Source: Hordeum vulgare subsp. vulgare
Taxonomy: Eukaryota; Streptophyta; Magnoliopsida; Poales; Poaceae
Length of the DNA stretch: 64,000 nucleotides
Assembly (NCBI RefSeq): GCF_904849725.1
Contig: NC_058518.1
Location: 508,077,225-508,141,224, forward strand
Direction of reading: 5' to 3'
The notes below the pieces were generated by a model that worked only from the letters and a program-made list of their open reading frames with translations, was not told the DNA's origin and ran no database searches. The first letter of the stretch is position 1. Each line of letters opens with the position of its first letter. Of the stretch, positions 56,972-64,000 are shown in pieces. The position numbers and the translations under genes are program-made.

Positions 56972-58117
56972 TGTTGGGGAACATCGCATGGGAAACAAAA
57001 AATTTCCTACGCGCACGAAGTCCTATCATGGTGATGATCATCTACGAGTGGGAGAACGGATCTACATGCCCTTTGTAGATGAACAGCGGGAAGCGTTTAG
57101 ACAACGCGGTTGATGTAGTGGTATGTCTTCACGATCCCATGAACCGTCCAACGATCCGTCCCGCGAACAGTCCCGCGATCCATCCCGATCAAGTACCGAA
57201 CGGACGACACCTCCGCGTTCAACACACGTACAGCTCGATGACGATCTCCACCTTCTTGATCTAGCAAGAGAGATGGGGAGGTAGATGGGTTCACCGGCAG
57301 CCTAACGGCGCTTCGGTGGTGGTGGTGTTGCTGATCCTGCAGGGCTTCGCATAAGCTCCACAGAAAACTGATCTAGAGGAGAAAAGAAGAAGTAGAGGTG
57401 TCTAGATCTGAATTTTCCCTTGGCAAAAGTTGTCTCAAATCAGCCATAGACCACCCGTATATAAAGGAGGAAGGGAGGGGAGGAGGCAGCCTCAAACCCT
57501 CAAGGTTTGGCCGAAATTGGAGGTGGAGGAGTCCTACTCCAATCCTACTTGGAGTAGGATTCCTCCTTTCCACTTGGAAACTATTTCCACCTTTTCCACC
57601 TTTGGGTTTTTGCCTCTCAAACCTCATGTGCCTTAGTGGGAACTTATTCCAGACCACCAGGAACTGGTTTTATCTCTTCCCACGCCCATGAGGCCCCTTG
57701 GGGCGTGACACCCCTCCCGATGGTCCCCGGCACCCCTCCCGGCACTCCCGGTACACTACCGATGAGCCTGAAACTTTTCTGGTGACCAAAACAGGACTTC
57801 CTATATATCAATCTTTGTTTCCGGACCATTCCGGAACTCCTCGTGACATCCGGGATCTCATCCGGGACTCCAAACAAACTTCGGTCACCAGCACCTATAA
57901 CTCCAGTATACTGAAATGTCACCGAACCTTAAGTGTGCAGACCTTGCGTGTTCGGGAACTATGTAGACATGACCTGAGACACCTCTCAGTCAATATCCAA
58001 TAGCGGGACCTGGATGCCCATATTGGATCCTACATATTCCACGATAATCTTATCGGTCGAACCTCTATGCCAAGGATTCATATAATCTCGTATAACATTC
58101 CCTTTGTCCTTCGGTAT
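56972..58117 (-). repeat. Angela/WIS-type LTR in opposite orientation, cut by CACTA 2
   Basis: Begins TGTTGGGGAACATCGCATGG and follows the LTR at 20956-22773 closely for 1146 bp, ending in CCTTTGTCCTTCGGTAT where the CACTA element begins. The rest lies beyond the CACTA, outside the window. It is not known whether it is a solo LTR or part of a full element. Confidence 0.9.
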
Positions 58118-58134
58118 CACTACTGGAAAACAGT

Positions 58135-58445
58135 TTTTTGCCATCTGCCTAGTCTTTGCCGTCTGCTAGATGACGGCAAAGACACTCTTTGCCATCAGTT
58201 TCAGCAAAACTGACAGCAAAGAACTGGTTGATGGCAAAGAAGGTCTTTGCCAGCAGTGAACTCTTTGTCGTCTGCCGCAGACGGCAAAGAAGGGGCCAGC
58301 AGACGGCAAAGAAGCTCATCTGGCCGGGGGAACCTTAAGTCAAACTACTCCCTTCTTTGCCGTCTGCTGGCTGACGGCAAAGATGCCAGAGGCAGACGGC
58401 AAAGAGTATAGACCCCTTTGTCGTCCGCCAGCAGACGACAAAGGT
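58135..58445. repeat. subterminal repeats of CACTA 2
   Basis: More than ten copies of TTTGCCGTCTGC or its complement GCAGACGGCAAAG, and shorter TTTGCC forms, occur in both orientations. This is a typical transposase-binding region of Triticeae CACTA elements. Confidence 0.85.
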
Positions 58446-58454
58446 CTTGTATCT

Positions 58455-58797
58455 AGTAACGGTTGTCCCGCCCCCACCCCGGCCCTCTCTCTCTCTCAAA
58501 CGGCCCCTCCCTCTCCCCCCCCCCCCCCCCGACGCCCAACGCCGCCACCACCGTCGCCCGGCCACCCCCGGCGCCGCCCCGGTGCCCCTGGTGCCGCCCC
58601 CGAAGCCCCACAACCCCCCAGCGCCCCCTGGTGCCGCCCCCGAAGCTCCACCGTCGGCGCCCCCTGGTGCCCCTGGTGCCGCCCCCGCTGCCCCACCCCC
58701 GGCGCCCCTGGTGCCGCCCCCGCAGCCCCACCGCTGGCGCCGCCGGCCCAGCCACTGCCCCGCAGGCCTCGGCGCCACCCCCGCAGCCCCACTGCCG
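58455..58797 (+). other. GC-rich putative first exon of CACTA 2
   Basis: C-rich sequence dominated by CCCCTGGTGCCGCCCCCG-like repeats gives Pro/Ala-rich frames on the plus strand and Gly-rich ones on the minus strand; neither can be trusted as a protein. It ends at a good donor CTGCCG|GTAAGC at 58797/58798. A matching acceptor TTTTGCAG lies at 63774-63781. Confidence 0.4.
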
Positions 58798-61700
58798 GTA
58801 AGCCCATCCAGCCCCACCCCCTTGTTATTTAGTTATTTGGAGGAAGAAGAAGAAGAAGAGGAGGAGGAGGAGAAGAGGAGAAGAAGAAGAGGAGTAGGAG
58901 GAGGAGGAGGAGGAGAAGAAAAAGAAGGGGAAGAAGAAGAAGAGGAGAAGAAATAATAATAATAATATAAGAAGAAGAAGAGAAGAAAAAAATAAGAAGG
59001 AGAAGAAGTAAAGAAGAAGAGAAGAATAGAATAAGAAAAAAATAAGAAGGAGAAGAAGAGAAAAAAGAAGAAGAAGTTGATTTTTTATTGTTTGGTATTT
59101 AGTTTTTTGGAATTAGATTATAACTACCGGCATGATTTTTTATTGTTGTTGTAGTAGTTGTTCTTGTTATTGTAGTTGTTGTAGTTGTTGTTGTTATTGT
59201 AGTTGTTGTGGCATATATAGTTTAGTTGGTAGGTTAGTTAATTAGTAGTTTTAGTGGTAGTTTAGTTAGTTGGTAGATTTAGTTAGTTAATTAGTAGATT
59301 TAGTAGGTAGTTTAGTGGTAGATTTTGTTTTGTTATTTAGTGGTAGATAGATTCTTTTTTAGTTACTTAGTGGTAGATTCTGTTTTTGTTATTTTTTTGC
59401 TGTTTAGTGCTATCTAGGTTTAGCGATAGGTTTAGTTAGCTTTGTTAGTTAGGTTAGTTAGTTAGTTAGCTTAATAGAAAGAATAGGAAGAAGAAGAGGA
59501 GGAGGAGGAGGAGAAGAGGAGAAGAGGAGGAGAAGAAGAAGAAGAGGAGGAGAAGACAAAAATAAGAAGAAGAAGAAGAAAAGAAGAAGAAAACAAGAAG
59601 AGATGAAGAAGAGAAGAAGAGAAGAAGAATACCTTCTCCTCCTTCTCCTACTTCTCCTCCTTCTTCTCCTCCTCCTCCTTCTCCTTCTTCTTGATTTCTT
59701 CTTCTTCTCCTCCTCCTCCTATTTCTTCTCCTCTATCTTATTCTCCTTACCTTATTTTCCCCAACAATGAGATAATTAGCCCATTTAGCTACAAAATGCC
59801 ATAATAAGCTCAAAATGGCATAAGAACCTTGGTTAGCTCATTAATACTATATACTTAGTTTGTTTTCCTCTGTAATGACATAATTAGCCCATTTATCTCC
59901 AAAAATACATAGTTACCTAATTTAGCTCCAAGAAGAGGAGAAGAGGAGAAATGAAAAGAAGGAAGAAGAAGAAGAGAAAGATAAGAATAAGAGAAGGAGA
60001 AGGAGAAGAGGAATAAGGAGGAGGAGAAGAAGAGAAGAAGAAGGAGAAGGAGGAGGAGGAGGAGGAAGAGAAGAAGAAGAAGGAGGAGGACGAGGAGGAG
60101 AAGGGGCCCTCCTTCTTCTCCTTCTTCTTCTCTCCTCCTTCTTCTCCTTCTTCTTCTCTTCTTCTTTTTTCTTATTCTCCTCCTCCTTCTCCTTCTCCTT
60201 CCCCTCCTCCTCCTCCTCCTTGTTTTTCTTCTCCTTGTTCTCTTGTTGCTTATTAATTTCCCCAACAATGACATAATTAGCCCATTTAGCTCCAAAATGC
60301 CATAATAAGCTCAAAATGGCATAAGAACCTTGGTTAGCTCATTAATACTATATACTTAGCTTGTTTTTCCTATGTAATGACATAATTAGCGCATTTAGCT
60401 CCAAAAAGACATAGTTAGCTAATTTAGCTCCAAGAAGAGGAGAAGAGGAGAAATGCAAAAAAGTAAGAAGAAGAAGAGAAAGAGAAGAAGAAGAAGAGAA
60501 GGAGAAGGAGAAGAAGAAGGAGGAGGAGGAGAAGAAGAGAAGAAGAAGGAGAAGGAGCAGGAGGAGGAGGAAGATAAGAAGGAGGAGGAGGAGGAGGAGG
60601 AGGAGAAGGAGCCCTCCTTCTGCTTCTTCTTCTTCTCTCCTTCTTTTTCGCCTTCTTCTTCTCCTTCTTCTTCTCTTCTTCTTTTTTCTTCTTCTCGTCC
60701 TCCTTCTCCTTCTCCTTCCCCTCCTCCTCCTCCTCCTTCTTGTTTTTCTTCTCCTTGTTCTCTTCTTGCTTATTAATTTCCCCAACAATGACATAATTAG
60801 CCCATTTAGCTCCAAAATGCCATAATAAGCTCAAAATGGCATAAGAACCTTGGTTAGCTCATTAATACTATATACGTAGCTTGTTTTCCTCTATAATGAC
60901 ATAATTAGCGCATCTAACTCCAAAAAGACATAGTTAGCTAATTTATCTCCAAGAAGAGGAGAAGAGGAGAAATGAAAAGAAGGAAGAAGAAGAAGAGAAA
61001 GAGAAGAATAAGAGAAGGAGGAGGAGGAGAAGAAGAGAAGAAGAAGGAGAAGGAGGAGGAGGAGGAGGAAGAGAAGAAGGAGGATAAGGAGCCCTCCTTC
61101 TTCTCCTTCTTCACTCCTCCTCCTCCTCCTTCTTCTCCTTCCTCTTCCCTTCTTCTTTTTTCTTCTTCTCCTCCTCCTTCTCCTTCTCCTTCCCCACCTC
61201 CTCCTCCTCCTCCTCCTTGTTTTTCTTCTACTTGTTCTCTTCTTGCTTATTAATTTCCCCAACAATGACATAATTAGCCCATTTAGCTCCAAAATGCCAT
61301 AATAAGCTCAAAATGGCATAAGAACCTTGGTTAGCTCATTAATACTATATACTTAGCTTGTTTTCCTCTGTAATGAAATGATTAGCCCACTTAGCTCCAA
61401 AAAGACATAGTTAGCTAATTTAGCTCCAAGAATAGGAGAAGAGGAGAAATGAAAAGAAGGAAGAAGAAGAAGAGAAAGAGAAGAAGAAGAGAAGGAGAAG
61501 GAGAAGAAGAAGGAGGAGGAGGAGAAGAAGAGAAGAAGAAGGAGAAGGAGGAGGAGGAGGAGGAGAAGGAGCCCTCCTTCTTCTCATTCTTATTCTCTCC
61601 TCCTTCTTCTCCTTCTTCTTCTCTTCTTCTTTTTTTTTCTTCTCCTCCTCCTTCTCCTTCTCCTTCCCCTCCTTCTCCTCCTTGTTTTTCTTCTCCTTGT

Positions 61701-63781
61701 TCTCTTGTTGCTTATTAATTTCCCCAACAATGACATAATTAGCCCATTTAGCTCCAAAATGCCATAATCAGCTCAAAATGGCATAAGAACCTTGGTTAGC
61801 TCATTAATACTATATACTTAGCTTGTTTTCCTTTGTAATGACATAATTAGCGCATTTAGCTCCAAAAAGACATAGTTAGCTAATTTAGCTCCAAGAAGAG
61901 GAGAAGAGGAGACATGAAAAAAGTAAGAAGAAGAAGAGAAAGAGAAGAAGAAGAGAAGGAGAAGGAGAAGAAGAAGGAGGAGGAGGAGAAGAAGAGAAGA
62001 AGAAGGAGAAGGAGGAGGAGGAGGAGGAAGAGAAGAAGGAGGAGGAGGAGGAGGAGAAGGAGCCCTCCTTCTTCTCCTTCTTCTTCTCTCCTCCTTCTTC
62101 TCCTTCTTCTTCTCCTTCTTCTTCTCTTCTTATTTTTTCTTCTTCTCGTCCTCCTTCTCCTTCTCCTTCCCCTCCTCCTCCTCCTCCTTCTTGTTTTTCT
62201 TCTCCTTGTTCTCTTCTTGCTTATTAATTTCCCCAACAATGACATAATTAGCCCATTTAGCTCCAAAATGCTATAATAAGCTCAAAATGGCATAAGAACC
62301 TTGGTTAGCTCATTAATACTATATACTTAGCTTGTTCTCCTCTATAATGACATAATTAGCGCATCTAGCTCCAAAAAGACATTGTTAGCTAATTTAGCTC
62401 CAAGAAGAGGAGAAGAGGAGAAATGTAAAGAAGGAAGAAGAAGAAGAAGAGAAAGAGAAGAATAAGAGTAAGGAGAAGGAGAAGAAGAAGAAGGAGGAGC
62501 AGAAGAAGAGAAGAAGAAGGAGAAGGAGGAGGAGGAGAAGGAAGAGAAGAAGGAGGAGGAGGAGGAGAAGGAGCCCTCCTTCTTCTCCTTCTTCTCCTTC
62601 TTCTTCTCCTTCTTCTTTTTTCTTCTTCTCCTCCTCCTTCTCCTTCTCCTTCCCCTCCTCCTCATCCTCCGTCTTGTTTTTCTTCTCCTTGTTCTCTTCT
62701 TGCTTATTAATTTCCCCAACAATGACATAATTAGCTCATTTAGCTCCAAAATGCCATAATAAGCTCAAAATGGCATAAAACCTTGGTTAGCTCATTAATA
62801 CTATATACTTAGCTTGTTTTCCTCTATAATGACATAATTAGCCCATTTAGCTCCAAAATGACATAGTTAGCTAATTTAGCTCCAAGAAGAGGAGAAGAGG
62901 AGAAATGAAAAGAAGGAAGAAGAAAAAAAGAAAGAGAAGAAGAAGAGAAGGAGAAGGAGAAGAAGAAGGAGGATGAGGAGAAGAAGAGAAGAAGAAGGAG
63001 AAGGAGGAGGAGGAGGAGCAAGAGAAGAAGGAGGAGGAGGAGAAGGAGCCCTCCTTCTTCTCCTTCTTCACTCCTCCTTCTTCTCCTTCTTCTTCTCCTT
63101 CTTCTTCCCTTCTTCTTTTTTCTTCTTCTCCTCCTCCTTCTCCTTCTCCTTCCCCTCCTCCTCCTCCTCCTCCTCCTTGTTTTTCTTATCCTTGTTCTCT
63201 TCTTGCTTATTAATTTCCCCAACAATGACATAATTAGCCCATTTAGCTCCAAAATACCATAATAAGCACAAAATGGCATAAGAACCTTGGTTAGCTCATT
63301 AATACTATATACTTAGCTTGTTTTCCTCTGTAATGACATAATTAGCCCATTTAGCTCCAAAAAGACATAGTTAGCTAATTTAGCTCCAAGAATAGGAGAA
63401 GAGGAGAAATGAAAAGAAGGAAGAAGAAGAAGTGAAAGAGAATAAGAAGAGAAGGAGAAGGAGAAGAAGAAGGAGGAGGAGGAGAAGAAGAGAAGGAGAA
63501 GGAGAAGGAGGAGGAGGAGGAGGAAGAGAAGAAGAAGGAGGAGGAGGAGGGGGGAAGGAGCCCTCCTTCTTCTTCTCTCCTCCTTCTTCTCCTTCTTCTT
63601 TTGTTCTTCTTTTTTCTTCTTCTCCTCCTCCTTCTCCTTCTACTTACCCTCCTCCTCCTCCTTCTTGTTTTTCTTCTCCTTGTTCTCTTCTTGCTTCTTT
63701 TCTTTCTTCCTCAATTTAGCTTAATTGTCATATATATGTTGTTGTTGTTCTTTTTCTGACTTTCTTATTCCCATTTTGCAG
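58798..63781 (+). other. putative 5-kb first intron of CACTA 2
   Basis: Starts GTAAGC and ends CCATTTTGCAG. It contains GAAGAA-rich sequence (58840-59090), GTT/GTA microsatellite (59145-59215), TTAGTTAG-rich sequence (59220-59480) and the tandem hairpin array (59470-63720). After the acceptor, ATTGGATATACTACATGCAT follows. A first intron in this position is common in related Triticeae CACTA families, but splicing is inferred here from the motifs only. Confidence 0.35.
59470..63720. repeat. tandem array of ~490-bp units, each a purine/pyrimidine inverted repeat
   Basis: Eight full units plus a degenerate first one. Each unit begins TAGCTCCAAGAAGAGGAGAA, runs about 150 bases of almost pure A/G (GAAGAAGAAG, GGAGGAGGAG), passes a short centre near GGAGCCCTCC, and continues about 150 bases of almost pure C/T. 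It then has about 190 bases of conserved AT-rich linker (CCCCAACAATGACATAATTA, CTCAAAATGGCATAAGAACC, TTAATACTATATACTTAGCT). Centres lie near 60105, 60610, 61090, 61570, 62062, 62574, 63047 and 63560, spaced 473-513 bp. Lys/Arg/Glu-rich and Ser/Leu-rich frames here are by-products of the simple sequence and not genes. Confidence 0.93.
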
Positions 63782-64000
63782 ATTGGATATACTACATGCA
63801 TGGAAGCTGACATTGATGGAGTGCTTTAGTTCTAGTTTTCATTTGAGTTGATGAACAATGTGGAATTATATGTATATGTATATATGGATGAACAGTATAT
63901 GTGAAACTATATGTGAAACTTTGTATGTGTTGCTTATTTTGATATATGGGATGTATGTTGATGAACAAATGGCATTGATGAGCTTTATATGTATATCATA
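63721..64000 (+). other. AT-rich CACTA interior at the window end
   Basis: After the array come TATATATG/GTTGTTGTT simple sequence, the acceptor-like TTTTGCAG (63774-63781), a very short open reading beginning MEADIDGVL near 63800, and AT-rich sequence rich in TATATGTATA and GATGAACA. No domain is recognisable before the window ends. Confidence 0.35.

Larger units (their letters stand above)
58118..64000 (+). mobile_element. CACTA transposon 2, left part, runs off the window
   Basis: The left terminus CACTACTGGAAAAC interrupts an LTR. It is followed by subterminal repeats (58135-58445), a GC-rich Pro-coding region (58455-58797), a long repeat-filled stretch and AT-rich sequence at the window end. 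No transposase domain is reached. The sub-repeat sequence differs from CACTA 1, so it is a different family. Confidence 0.82.

Noticed and set aside
58335..58956. Gly-rich (minus) and Pro-rich (plus) frames of 100-170 codons
   Set aside because: The region is a C-rich simple repeat in CACTA 2. All frames are open because stop codons are rare in such sequence. I kept it only as a possible exon without a product.
59855..63719. Many open frames giving Lys/Arg/Glu-rich or Ser/Leu-rich proteins on both strands
   Set aside because: They arise from GAA/GGA and CTT/CTC simple repeats that rarely make stop codons. They recur identically in every array unit and have no domain.

Overview
The window is nuclear DNA of a Triticeae grass (wheat, Aegilops or barley type). 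It holds one intact endosperm-type starch gene followed by about 55 kb of nested transposable elements. The evidence is a complete 15-exon gene for the large subunit of ADP-glucose pyrophosphorylase, the BARE/WIS/Angela-type LTRs (ends TGTTGGAAATATG / CCCCAACA), a Sukkula-type giant solo LTR, CACTA and Stowaway elements, and several diverged hypothetical-protein relics. I saw no tRNA, rRNA or CRISPR array.

Layout. (1) 1-7.1 kb: AGP-L on the minus strand (coding exons 1135-4512), a 275-bp MITE upstream, and a GC-rich island with a TATA motif that could hold an alternative promoter. (2) 7.9-24.1 kb: a decayed L1-type LINE (ORF1 with CCHC knuckle; ORF2 with endonuclease, RT, zf-RVT, RNase H) split by a minus-strand Copia element (12286-22773, target duplication AGAAT). 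The left LTR of that Copia element contains a 1766-bp solo LTR (duplication GACAC). (3) 24.1-33.2 kb: small repeats, a Stowaway MITE, LINE scraps, and a broken hypothetical gene whose TATA box and start codon are separated by a solo LTR (duplication GAGAG). (4) 33.2-64 kb: a nest. A Harbinger transposase relic is cut by a CACTA element (34479). The CACTA TNP2 gene is cut by an Angela-type retrotransposon (36162). That retrotransposon carries a Sukkula solo LTR in its own LTR (37940-42857, duplication GTTCC), a complete Tat-lineage Gypsy element just after its primer-binding site (42887-55584, duplication CTAGG), and an opposite-oriented Angela-type LTR in its gag (56972). That LTR is cut by a second CACTA (58118 to beyond the window).

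How parts relate. AGP-L is the only gene here that looks functional; it supplies one subunit of the enzyme making ADP-glucose for starch. The Gypsy element carries sense gag-pol and, on the other strand, a multi-exon antisense ORF. The two converge on a 1.2-kb array of 70-bp repeats. Most nonsense codons in the Gypsy and LINE genes are TAG or TGA where CAG or CGA is expected, the signature of methyl-cytosine deamination. The second CACTA carries, in what looks like a 5-kb first intron, eight tandem ~490-bp units, each a purine arm followed by a complementary pyrimidine arm. This array is the most unusual structure in the window.
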